This document shows positions 29,140 through 37,704 of a DNA stretch of 64,000 nt, in pieces. The notes beneath the pieces were generated by a model. The model saw only the letters and a program-made list of their open reading frames with translations. It was not told the origin of the DNA and searched no databases. Position 1 is the first letter of the stretch. Each line of letters starts with the position of its first letter. This stretch comes from Chrysophaeum taylorii (taxonomy: Eukaryota; Sar; Pelagophyceae; Pelagomonadales; Pelagomonadaceae): the NCBI GenBank assembly GCA_029834535.1, contig JAQMWT010000198.1, positions 1-64,000 of the forward strand. Reading direction: 5' to 3'. The translations under genes were made by a program, and so were the position numbers.

Positions 29140-29226
29140 TCATGAAGCGTGCGCGTATTGACGGTAGACATTGCATAAGATGGCGGTTCCGGCTGCGAGC
29201 CCAAAAACGAGGATAGCCCCGATTTC
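29140..29226 (-). CDS. Possible last exon of a small membrane protein
   Basis: A minus-strand frame after a TAGTAG acceptor at 29227 encodes 28 residues ending at TGA 29140-29142: EIGAILVF, GLAAGTAILCNVY, RQYAHAS. It is one membrane segment with a GLAAG motif and a short basic tail, like small single-TM subunits of respiratory complexes (for instance COX5c-type proteins). Upstream, 29227-29330 in a compatible frame, reads RGIVPFEDYCR but is separated by only 16 nt, too short for a normal intron, so the gene model is unresolved and no start codon could be assigned. Confidence 0.3.
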   Translation of the reverse strand, partial: EIGAILVFGLAAGTAILCNVYRQYAHAS

Positions 29227-29564
29227 CTACTAGCCTGGATACCCGGCAGTAGTCTTCGAAGGGAACTATCCCTCGCGTACGGCGCGCTCGCGGCTCGAGT
29301 CCAGCCTTCTTCGCAACGATGATGACACTCTTGAAGGTAAGGACTTCGTGGATGGCCCTCCCAAAGTTACGGGTGCGGCTGCCTTTCTTGGCTGCAATTT
29401 ATTTACGACTCGACGGTCTGGCGGGCGGAGTTGGGCGTTCGAGCCCGTCTCCGTCGCGACGAACTCTTGCCCGCTGTTCGGTGTTCGCGTCGTCCGCGTC
29501 CGTCAGAAGCACGCCGCGATTGTCAAGACTGCGCTGTGTCTCTTGTTGGTCAAACAACGACGAA

Positions 29565-30496
29565 TCAACGCAGAATGGTATATCGGATAGTGGGGTCGCA
29601 AAGGACCTGGATCCGATGTCTCCGCATCCATGTCGCGAGGATGTGCTCCGGCGTGGTAGAGCCTCTGGTGCCCGAGTGACGGACGTAGAGGTCGGTGCCG
29701 TTGCAGTAGAGCGCCATCACTCGACTGGGACCATAGGCAATGTGGTCCTGCATCCTGCGTCTGGTGGTGAGAACAAGAGCACTCGCGATCGAACATACCA
29801 CTTCGGTTGTTCGGTTCCGTTGACATCGCACGGACGCGTACGAATCTGTGCTGGTGACAGACCCGAGGGGCCCCGGTCCATGCGCCTGGGTACGACAATG
29901 ATAGCTCCTCTGTGTCGTGCATCGAGAACGAATGGCCTCAGGATTTTGAGGTCGAATCGCAGCTTGACGACGAGCGCGAAGGAGCGGTTCGCTCGTCGCT
30001 CGTGCTCGACGACCATTTCGAACGCCTCGGCAACCATTCGGAACATCATCGATACGCGCAAGCGGTGTTGCTGGGTGTAAGTGCTGTTAGCTTTGAGCCG
30101 GATCGACGGGGGCAGCATTCGTTTGACGAAAATCTCGTCAACGACGCGCGCGTGTATCTGGTCCTCGGGAATGTTGAAATACTTATCCCGGACTCGCGCT
30201 GCCGTGACATCGGAAACGTTTCTCCCCATGCGCGTGTGGACCGACTTGTCGCCGCCGCGTTTCCTATCGCGGAGGCTGTAGGTCAGCGCAAACACCGAAA
30301 AATTCCACCACTCCTGGTTCGCAGCGATCAGATTCTCGCGCACGGACTTTGCGGTAAGATCGTCTGCAGGCAAATTAAGACGCATAGGGAAAAACGCACA
30401 CGTTCTGGCGTGGCCGGCGAGTATGACGGCACAATCTCTCTTGGGCTCAGCCCGCGCTTGGGGCCAGCCCGACGAGACCAACATGATCAGCAGCAT
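29565..30496 (-). CDS. Secretory glycosyltransferase-like protein
   Basis: Exon 1 30496-29783, proposed 35-nt intron 29782-29748 (GTGCTC donor, GCAG acceptor), exon 2 29747-29565, 298 aa. Without the intron the frame stops early. With it the protein gains DHIAYGPSRVMALY followed by PEHILATWMRR and a final RYTILR, the typical C-terminal layout of Golgi glycosyltransferase-like proteins in algae (D.FA.G....M..Y, SE..L..YL...GI.V). N-terminus MLLIMLVSSGWPQARAEP is a signal peptide. AVILAGHARTCAF and ALVVKLRFDLKIL resemble the blocks in the protein at 61439 (AAIVVGHIRTGRF, EWVLRLRSDVTY). NXS/T sites are present. Acceptor and donor sugars unknown. Confidence 0.65.
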
Positions 30497-30977
30497 CTGG
30501 AAAAGATCTAAATGGAGGGAGGGAGGGACCTTGCAGCCTTACCCCCTTCTTTTTCTTTATCACGGCCAGCGAGAGACGCCGGTCTTTTCCAACACAGTTT
30601 CCTTGGTGAGTTAGTTAGATACAAGTGCAGGCCAGTAAGTTCACCTAGTTCACCTAGTCCCAATCTCTAACCCCAGCAAATTCGGCGTAAACCCAATCTC
30701 TAACCCCAGCAAGTTCGGCGTAAACTCAAACCCTCTCTCCTTTGAGCTCGTCGGTCTCACCCCCGCCAATCTAAGCTGCTTTGATCCGCACACGCCGCCA
30801 ACCTTTTAGTTTACTCTAAAAGCCCCAGTAAGTTCACACTTGGTCTCAGTAAGCTCACCTGGTCACTAAGTTCACCTAGTCCCAATCTCTAACCCCAGTA
30901 AGTTCACCTGGTTCCAGTAAGCTCACCTGGTCCCAGTAAGTTAACCTATAGTGCGCATGTAGACGCCGGGAGGGGGC

Positions 30978-31538
30978 TTATCGGTATTGCGCAGCACGTG
31001 TGGGGTAGGGTGGAGTCGTCGACCCAGAAGAGGATATCCTCGGGGTTGCCGATCGACAGAGAGCCACGTAGAGCTGAACGTGGCAGAAGACGGGCTTCGC
31101 CAAGAGGACGCCGACCTCGCGGGACGTCTGGCCCTGGCTCTTGTTGATCGTTTGGCGTAGGCGGGCCTTAAGCGATACAGGTTGGAGGAGCCTCGGTGAC
31201 AACGACACGATCGATCACGTATCTGGTACCGTTGCTGTGGCCGTGCGACGGGTCGAGGTTGCGAAGACATCAAGCTCGCGATCGAAGTCAGCATGCCGTT
31301 GGTTGTCAGGGAGTTGAAAACTCTACAGTAAAGAGCGAGGCGTCGTCTTCCGACCCAGCCTAGTCAGCCGAAAAGAACTCCGACGCCTCGTCTCCGGGAA
31401 AATAAAGGCCGCGGTCATGCGCGCGTTGTCAGCATCGACAACATCGTTTCGACGGGGCGTGAGAATGGCGCGCTGAAAGAGCCGCCGCTGGTCGTGGAAA
31501 TAGTCTGCGAGGTCGCCGTAGACGGCTTGGTGGATCAC
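30978..31538 (-). pseudogene. Helitron/Pif1 helicase C-terminal fragment, left copy
   Basis: Minus-strand frame 31538-31323 reads VYGDLADYFHD, FQRAILTPRRNDVVDADNAR, matching the Helitron/Pif1 stretch VYPDL..., ..RAILTP.N..VD.IN. Frame 31208-30978 reads LRQTINKSQGQTSREVGVLL, AKPVFCHVQLYVALCR, the motif VI region (TINKSQGQT...PVF.HGQLYVALSR). The two blocks are separated by stops and a frame change, so the copy is dead. The N-terminal helicase motifs and Rep domain are absent. Confidence 0.85.
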
Positions 31539-31610
31539 TGTCTGGCTCTCGCGCCTACCTGATCCTTACTCTCGCGCCTATCTGATCCTTACCCTAAATC
31601 GAGGGACAAA

Positions 31611-31664
31611 CAAACAGACAGACAAACAGACAGACAGACAAACATCTGTCGATTAGTAGTTAGG
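31611..31664 (+). repeat. GACAAACA spacer repeat, inner copy
   Basis: GACAGACAAACAGACAGACA-type repeats followed by AACATCTGTCGATTAGTAGT. The same sequence recurs just outside the right arm at 32694-32752, in the same orientation. Confidence 0.8.
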
Positions 31665-31744
31665 ACTGCTTGTCTGTCCCTCGATTTAGGGTAAGGATCA
31701 GGTAGGCGCGAGAGTAAGGATCAGGTAGGCGCGAGAGCCAGACA

Positions 31745-32305
31745 GTGATCCTCCAAGCCGTCTACGGCGACCTCGCAGACTATTTCCACGACCCGCGGCG
31801 GCTCTTTCAGCGCGCCATTCTCACGCCCCGTCGAAACGATGTTGTCGATGCTGACAACGCGCGCATGACCGCGGCCTTTTTTTTCCCGGAGACGAGGCGT
31901 CGGAGTTCTTTTCGGCTGACTAGGCTGGGTCGGAAGACGACGCCTCGCTCTTTACTGTAGAGTTTTCAACTCCCTGACAACCAACGGCATGCTGACTTCG
32001 ATCGCGAGCTTGATGTCTTCGCAACCTCGACCCGTCGCACGGCCACAGCAACGGTACCAGATACGTGATCGATCGTGTCGTTGTCACCGAGGCTCCTCCA
32101 ACCTGTATCGCTTAAGGCCCGCCTACGCCAAACGATCAACAAGAGCCAGGGCCAGACGTCCCGCGAGGTCGGCGTCCTCTTGGCGAAGCCCGTCTTCTGC
32201 CACGTTCAGCTCTACGTGGCTCTCTGTCGATCGGCAACCCCGAGGATATCCTCTTCTGAGTCGACGACTCCACCCTACCCCACACGTGCTGCGCAATACC
32301 GATAA
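31745..32305 (+). pseudogene. Helitron/Pif1 helicase C-terminal fragment, right copy
   Basis: Mirror copy of the left fragment on the plus strand: 31745-31960 (VYGDLADYFHDPRRLFQRA..) and 32075-32305 (TINKSQGQT..). It shares the same internal stop and frame change, so the damage pre-dates the duplication. Only a few substitutions distinguish the copies (for example Gln to Pro in FHDQRR, Ile to Phe in FIFPE). Confidence 0.85.
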
Positions 32306-32337
32306 GCCCCCTCCCGGCGTGTACACGCGCACTGTAG

Positions 32338-32681
32338 TTGAACTTACTGGGACCAGGTGAACTTACTGGGGTTTGAGATTGGGACTAGGTGAACTTAGTG
32401 ACCAGGTGAACTTACTGGGACCAAGTGAACTTACTGGGGTTTTTAGAGTGGACGCAAAGGCTAGCGGCGTGTACGGATCAAAGCAGCTTGGATTGGCGGA
32501 GGTGAGAGCGACGAGCTCGAAGGAGAGTGGGGTGAGTGGATGTGAGCACGAGTGGGCTTACGCCGAACTTACTGGGGTTAGAGATTGGGACTAGGTGAAC
32601 TTACTGGGACCAGGTGAACTTACTGGGGTTAGAGATTGGGACCAGGTGAACTTACTGGCGAACTTACTGGCCTGCACTTGT
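32338..32681 (+). repeat. Minisatellite of AACTTACTGGG(G/A) units (outer right arm)
   Basis: Repeats of GTGAACTTACTGGGACCAG and GTGAACTTACTGGGGTTAGA with GATTGGGACTAG between them. The reverse complement forms the outer left arm (30634-30735 and 30825-30955). Between two blocks lies a segment (about 32445-32545) that is the inverted copy of 30721-30822 and related to 49441-49560. Confidence 0.8.
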
Positions 32682-32693
32682 CGACATTTAAAG

Positions 32694-32752
32694 ACAGACA
32701 AACAGACAGACAAACAGACAAACAGACAAACATCTGTCGATTAGTAGTTAAG
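32694..32752 (+). repeat. GACAAACA spacer repeat, outer copy
   Basis: Repeats the spacer at 31611-31664, including AACATCTGTCGATTAGTAGT, immediately outside the right arm. No equivalent copy was found outside the left arm. Confidence 0.8.
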
Positions 32753-33075
32753 AAGACAAACAACCACGTCATAATATTCTGTGTTTTGGATTTTCTTATT
32801 ATTTCACTTTGTCATATTATTATTTTCACCCCTGTTGCGAAAAACAATATTTTCCAAAGATACGTAAAAAAAAGAAGCACCCTTCAACTCAGCCTTTGCG
32901 ACGACTCCAGATGATCAATCATGCCTTCGCGGGGCACAAGCCGCTACCTCATATCATTTTTTTCGCCCACCCCCCCCACACGTTGTGCGGTTGGCTTCGC
33001 GCGGTGATGGCCGCTGCGGGCTACGGTTATATTCTTGGTCGTGCCCGGCACGCGCGTGCCATCGGCTCGCGCGTG
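32753..33075. other. AT-rich intergenic region
   Basis: AT-rich sequence (for example 32770-32850) followed by a GC-richer part. No supported gene. It is the 3' side of the gene ending at 33076. Confidence 0.5.
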
Positions 33076-33813
33076 TCATTGGCTCGCGGGTTTGGGCTTG
33101 GCGGTAGACTTGCCTTGAAAGTAGTCGAGGATCGCCTTGGTGACTTCGCCGCCGTTCTTAAAGACCTGCGCCAGAATGAGAAAAAAAATAATAAAAAGAC
33201 GCACGTAGGCAAGCGCAAGAAGGGCGACGCCGTGGTGCGCGCCGACCTTGTGTATGGAATCTTGGGCGAGCTCGATGACGGCGCAGACGAGGGCGCCCAA
33301 GCCCACGGCGAGTTTGGTGATGGTCGCGCCGGTGACGGTCGCAACGATGTTCGCGCGGACCCCTTGCGCCGCCAGCTCTGTTGTTTCCCGGAATTCGGCC
33401 AGCGCCAACAAGGCTGTGCCATGGTGTCCGCCCGGCTTGATATCTACGTAAACTTCGTAGAGCGATGCAAACAAGGCGGCGACGCAGAGCAGCTGGATCG
33501 CTCGGGAGCCGTAAAAAAGGCGGATCGCGCGCCTCCAGCGCGGTACGGGCTTGGGCCGCTCGCCGCGTATTTCCTCGGCGGTTTCGACAGCGCCGATCTC
33601 GATCAAGGAGAGGGCGTGCGCGACCTTTGAGACCGCGAGGAGGGCGAGGCCGTGGTGATGGCCCAGATCGTACAAGGACTCGCGGAGCTCGTAGCCGGCG
33701 CAAACCCCCGCGGCACAGCCCGTAGCAATCGTGGCCGCCTTGCGGATGGGTGACTGGAGCGCCGCGGCGCTCCCCGCGATCATCATCATCATCATCATCA
33801 GAAAGACGACCAT
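33076..33813 (-). CDS. Membrane protein with three HHG repeats, secretory signal
   Basis: 245 aa, ATG at 33813. The leader MVVFLMMMMMMIAGSAAALQ is a signal peptide whose hydrophobic core is encoded by an ATG microsatellite. Three internal repeats share the block H-H-G-x-A-L-L-A: LGHHHGLALLAVSKVAHAL, GGHHGTALLALAEFRE and GAHHGVALLALAYVR. Each is preceded by an amphipathic or membrane segment and a short acidic stretch (YELRESLYDL, LYEVYVDI, IELAQDSIHKV). Three to four transmembrane segments are likely. Repeated His pairs suggest metal or haem ligation, but this is inference. No family recognised. Its start codon overlaps the start of the divergent F-box/ankyrin gene. Confidence 0.7.
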   Translation of the reverse strand: MVVFLMMMMMMIAGSAAALQSPIRKAATIATGCAAGVCAGYELRESLYDLGHHHGLALLAVSKVAHALSLIEIGAVETAEEIRGERPKPVPRWRRAIRLFYGSRAIQLLCVAALFASLYEVYVDIKPGGHHGTALLALAEFRETTELAAQGVRANIVATVTGATITKLAVGLGALVCAVIELAQDSIHKVGAHHGVALLALAYVRLFIIFFLILAQVFKNGGEVTKAILDYFQGKSTAKPKPASQ

Positions 33814-33814
33814 G
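33811..33814. promoter_or_regulatory. Shared, overlapping divergent start codons (CATG)
   Basis: The palindrome CATG gives ATG on the plus strand (33812-33814) and ATG on the minus strand (33813-33811). If both first ATGs are used, each 5' UTR lies inside the coding region of the opposite gene. If the plus gene starts at 33887 instead, the gap between starts is 73 bp. Confidence 0.5.
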
Positions 33815-35503
33815 GCTTCAAGTGTCGTAACGGAAAGTTCAACGAAACTCTCCCAACATCGACCTAAAAAAAGGAAAAAAAAAAGTATGCTGGCAACGAC
33901 ACTTGCCGAGGCTCGGATGCAAGTGGAGGCCGCGACGACGAAGCGCGTCGTCGGGCGGAGCAGCTGCTCCCCGGAGGTAGACTGCGGGTTCGGGTGTCTG
34001 GACGCGCCTCTGTTGGGCGCCGTGCTGGACTACTTGACGGTGGAAGGTATATTGAGAACAACGTCGACTGCGCGCGTTTTTAAGTGCGCAGTGGCGCACG
34101 TGTCGCACTTTTTGACCTACGAGAGCGCGGGGGTCATCGCGCACCCGCGCGTCTGGACCGATTTCGCGGGCGCGAAGCGGGTTGTCGTGCGCGCGTGCGA
34201 CAGCCCCGACGCGTTCGAGCAGCTGCTGAAGCAGTTGTTTGGGAGAAGCGCGGAGAGCCCGACCCACCTCTGGAAGGAGTTGCACGTGGGGGTCCCGGGG
34301 GACGTCTTCGAGGAAGACGAGGAGACCGAAGTCGACCACCCGGCGGCAGCGGTCGACGACGAGGACGAGGACGAGGACGACGGGAACGGGGAGAGGCGCT
34401 CGGCGCCGAGCCGGCGCGTCCACCACCCGCCCGCCTGGAGGCCGGCCGCCGTCGCGCGCCTCGAACTCGTGCTCTACGCGCTGCGATGCGGCAAGCTGGC
34501 CGCGATCGAGGACCTCGACATCTACAGCACGGACACGCTCGCGTGGGACGAGGCGCCCGACGACCAGATCCTCGCGCCGTACGAGTACGCGACGGACGGC
34601 GTGAAGCGCGTCATGACCGACATCTTGCTCGCGCTCCCGCCGCGCGTCAGCCTTCGGTCGGGTCTTCACTGGGGAGCCCTCGATCTCTGCAAGGACGTGT
34701 TGGACGCGAACCCCGCGTTGGACGTAGACGAAACGACGCCTTACATGGATCCCGTCCTCGTCATGTGGGCCCACTCTCTCCAGTTCGGCAGCAGACCCCA
34801 GCACCTCAATCTCCTCGCCCAGATCCTGGCCCGCAAGCCCACCGTCAACGTTGACGGCCACGGACCCCTCACGCGCCAAACGGCTCTCTGCATTGCCGCC
34901 TATTACCTCGAGGTCGACTGCGTCGACGCTTTGTTGACTCGCGGCGCCGACCCGAACGCAGGCGACCAGCCTCCCCTCCTCGTGTGCGCCGGCCTCCACG
35001 CCCGCGACGTCCTCCAGCGCGTCTACCTCGGCGCCGCTGGACCCATCTTCGCCGGCGAGGACGACTACTGGGCCCGCCGCCGCGACGCCCGCGACGACGA
35101 CGCCAGAGCGAGGGACTACGACGCCGACATCAACCACAACCCAAAGGCCTACCGGCGGCTGTACATCCTCAAGCGCCTCATCGACCACGGCGTCGACCTC
35201 GCCGCAACCTACAAAGGCCTCAGCGCGATGCGCGTCCTCTTGAACGACCTCAAGTACTTCAACAAGCATCGCCTCGACCTCCTCACCCAGTCCCCTCCCC
35301 CCGAAGACCCCTTCCTCAAACAACTCTACCACGTCATCCTCGCCGAACTCTACAAGATGGCCGACGTCCTCTCCGACGCCCTCCTCGACCACTCGACACA
35401 TCATCATGCGACGACGCCCGCTCCGAGACCTCCCGGGGATGGCAGGCGTCGTCCCGCGCAAAATCGACGCGCGCTCGCCTCCTCGGGATCCCCACGTCAA
35501 TAA
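33812..35503 (+). CDS. F-box-like and ankyrin-repeat protein
   Basis: 563 aa from ATG 33812. After a basic N-terminus (HRPKKRKKK) residues about 60-105 (LDAPLLGAVLDYLTVEGILR, ARVFKCAVAH) resemble an F-box: pair of helices with L..LLG.VL.YL and a downstream VFK. An acidic insert (DDEDEDEDDGNGE) follows, then helical repeats. RQTALCIAAYYLEVDCVDAL, LTRGADPNAGDQPPLLVCAG is an ankyrin pair, with further weaker repeats (LKRLIDHGVDLAATYKGLSA). Likely substrate adaptor of an SCF ubiquitin ligase, if the F-box call holds. A later Met at 33887 is an alternative start. The C-terminal 40 residues are low complexity. Overlapping, divergent start with the HHG-repeat gene. Confidence 0.7.
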   Translation: MASSVVTESSTKLSQHRPKKRKKKSMLATTLAEARMQVEAATTKRVVGRSSCSPEVDCGFGCLDAPLLGAVLDYLTVEGILRTTSTARVFKCAVAHVSHFLTYESAGVIAHPRVWTDFAGAKRVVVRACDSPDAFEQLLKQLFGRSAESPTHLWKELHVGVPGDVFEEDEETEVDHPAAAVDDEDEDEDDGNGERRSAPSRRVHHPPAWRPAAVARLELVLYALRCGKLAAIEDLDIYSTDTLAWDEAPDDQILAPYEYATDGVKRVMTDILLALPPRVSLRSGLHWGALDLCKDVLDANPALDVDETTPYMDPVLVMWAHSLQFGSRPQHLNLLAQILARKPTVNVDGHGPLTRQTALCIAAYYLEVDCVDALLTRGADPNAGDQPPLLVCAGLHARDVLQRVYLGAAGPIFAGEDDYWARRRDARDDDARARDYDADINHNPKAYRRLYILKRLIDHGVDLAATYKGLSAMRVLLNDLKYFNKHRLDLLTQSPPPEDPFLKQLYHVILAELYKMADVLSDALLDHSTHHHATTPAPRPPGDGRRRPAQNRRALASSGSPRQ

Positions 35504-36726
35504 ACTAAACCTACTCCTCTCTTCTCTTCGTCTGTGCTGTGTTGTTCGCTCTTCCCTTCGCCTCGCACTCCTTCTACTTTTCGACTATTTTTTTCGAAGT
35601 GGTGTCATCGCGATGCCGGTCTTCTTCTACATTCCTCTCTTTCTTTTTCCCGTGGTGGCGCCGGACATACACTCCCTGCGATTTATGCCCTCGCCTCCGA
35701 CCACGACCTCTATTCGAGGCCCTCGCCGACGCGATGATGATAGTGACGGTGATGATATGGATAGATCCATCCCGCGATGATTATAACAAGCCAATTTTTT
35801 CAAACGTAGCCCAGCAGCACATCCAGGAAGGAAGGAAGGAAGGAAGGAAGAAAGCCAGGGAGATTGATTGATGGACTGATTTATGGTGACGGTGGCGATG
35901 GTGCAGCGTTGGGGCAGTTCTTCGTATTCTTGTTCGTCGCGAAAGAATCCCAAGGCAGGGATTTTTTTTTTTCGTGCGGCGACCAGCGATGAAAATTAGT
36001 CGTCGTCCACAGTCGATAATAAATAAAAATGCAAGATCCATCATCCTCTGAAACAAGAATAATAAAAAAATAAGACGGAGCCTGTGATGGATGGATGCCC
36101 CGCGCGCATTCATTCACACCTGGCCATAATGGATCATCCATTCATTCACACCTGGCCATAATGGATCATCGGCAAATTGCTGAATGAAATTTGACCTCTC
36201 AAAGAAAAAAGAAACAGATGGTGGTGTTTGTTCCTAGGCGGCGCCCTGAGACGAGCGAAAACTCTGAAGGGCCCAGCGGAGCACAAAGAAGAAAAGTACC
36301 TAGCACAGAAGACGACGCCCGAAAAATGCGCAAAGACCAGCGTTGTTTGGTTGGCGCAATCCAAGAGAGCGCTCGTCTCAAAGCTCTGCGAAGACCATCC
36401 TAACGTGGTCCTACACTTAAAACAAAAAAACTGTTCCTACCTAAAGCGAGACATATCAAAGAGACCGGGAAGGACTAACCTTTGGCCCCGCAACAATAAT
36501 ATCATCAGCGGTCCTGGGGACGCTAGAAGAAGACTAGGCGCGTGCTCGTCGGGCAATCAATCGCACCAACAACCAAAGCAGAAGAAACACCCCCAATCAG
36601 TTCGTTCGCTCGTTCGTTGGCAGTATTGTTGCTGCGACCAACAAGTCCAGTCGTGCGCGCAGCGCGAAAAATCCAAGCGTTTATTCGTCGAGACGACCAA
36701 ATCCCAAGCATCGTCTGTTCGTTCGT
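35504..36726. other. Convergent intergenic region with short repeats
   Basis: No supported gene. It contains (GGAA)n at about 35826-35850, poly-T tracts and the 32-bp direct repeat at 36107-36170. The open frame 36228-36959 (plus) starts at GTG and overlaps the true exons of the minus-strand RNA-binding protein, so it is rejected as a gene. Confidence 0.5.
36107..36170 (+). repeat. 32-bp perfect tandem duplication
   Basis: CATTCATTCACACCTGGCCA followed by TAATGGATCAT occurs twice back to back. Confidence 0.9.
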
Positions 36727-37534
36727 TTAGCGGCGGTCGTCGAGATCGACGCGAAGGTAGCTGCGGGGACATGAATGAAGAAGGGGCCTCGACGCACTCT
36801 CGTTCGAAGCGCATGCCGTCGGTGTCGCGCGCGGCGGCCTCGGCGTCGCGGACGTCTTCGAAACTGCGCGAGCGCTTGACGCGAGGAAGCGACTCTAGAC
36901 CTCACGAGACGACGGCTTCGACCCGTCCCGAGCGCGAGCCGCGACGAACTTCGATGTAGTCGATGCGGCCGTACTTGTAATAGAGGTCATCGATCTCTCG
37001 CTCGTTGATGTCTTCGGGGAGCCCCGAGACGAAGACGCGACCGGGCGGCGGGCGGCGCTGGCGGTCGTCGCGCCGATGGTCGCGCCGGTCGGCGTCGCGG
37101 CGATCGTAGTCGCGGCGCATCATGTTGGGGGGGGGTCGCGGGCGGGCGATGTTGACGCGAATGACGCGGCCGTCGAACTCGCGGTTGTTGAGTTCCTCGC
37201 ACGCTTCCTCCGCTTGGCGCGCCTCGGCAAACGTCACGAAGCAAAAGCCCCGCGGCTGGCGCCTGTCGTCTACCGGCAGAAAAATATCCTCGACCAGCCC
37301 GAACCGACCGAACTCCTCCTCGATGTACCGCTTCGTGGTCCGGAAATCGAGGTTTCCAACGTATATCTGCCGCCCGACGGTCTCGTTAACGGTCTTGCGA
37401 GGCCGCGAGCTCGCGGACCCATCGTCCTCCGAGTCGCGTCGCCGCTTGAGCCCGTTGCCCCCCTCGCCTTCCTGGTACACGTACGCCTCTTGCGGCTTTC
37501 CCGAGGGCTCCTCGGCTCGTTCGCTGTTCGCCAT
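36727..37534 (-). CDS. SR-type splicing factor-like protein with two RRMs
   Basis: Three exons: 37534-36906, 36863-36798 and 36760-36727, with introns of 42 nt (GTGAGG..GCAG) and 37 nt (GTGCGT..GCAG). 242 aa. RRM1: RQIYVGNLDFRTT (RNP2) and RQPRGFCFVTFAE (RNP1). RRM2: GRVFVSGLPEDINEREIDDL and VEAVVSFEDVRDAEAA, DGMRFERDYLRVDL. The last exon only makes sense with the 37-nt intron, which restores the final beta strand LRV. A linker rich in Arg and Asp (RRDYDRRDADRRDHRRDD) separates the RRMs. The pattern (YKYGRI..V) is like SRSF1/SF2. Nuclear role in splicing expected. Divergent from an ankyrin gene with 170 bp between starts. Confidence 0.88.
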
Positions 37535-37704
37535 TCTCCTCCCTCGATTATTATTATCCTAAGGCGGCGGTAAGGCTTGCGATGATGACTTTTCCGGTGT
37601 AACCGAATGTAAAGAAACACACCGAATGCTCCGCTACACCACCACCTATCCAAGTTCCCCAACATCCTCGTCAACCCCCTCGCCGCACCACTCGAAACCG
37701 AATA

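Larger units (their letters stand above)
30621..32681. mobile_element. About 1-kb-arm inverted repeat with two Helitron/Pif1 helicase fragments
   Basis: Left arm about 30621-31610 and right arm about 31671-32681 are near-identical reverse complements. The outer ends match (ACAAGTGCAGGCCAGTAAGT on the left, its complement on the right), as do the inner ends (CCCTAAATCGAGGGACA and TGTCCCTCGATTTAGGG). Each arm holds a broken helicase fragment, and toward the outside a minisatellite of AACTTACTGGGACCAGGTG-type units. A roughly 60-bp spacer rich in GACAAACA repeats separates the arms. Small differences (GGR to GAR-type codon changes, FIF to FFF) show the copies have diverged a little, arguing against a pure assembly artefact. 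Confidence 0.8.

Noticed and set aside
32338-32681. AACTTACTGGG minisatellite as a replication origin or iteron set
   Set aside because: It is mirrored in the palindrome and tied to the transposon remnant; no initiator gene or plasmid context.
36228-36959. 243-codon plus-strand ORF near the RNA-binding protein
   Set aside because: Begins at GTG and its second half is antisense to the exons that complete RRM2.
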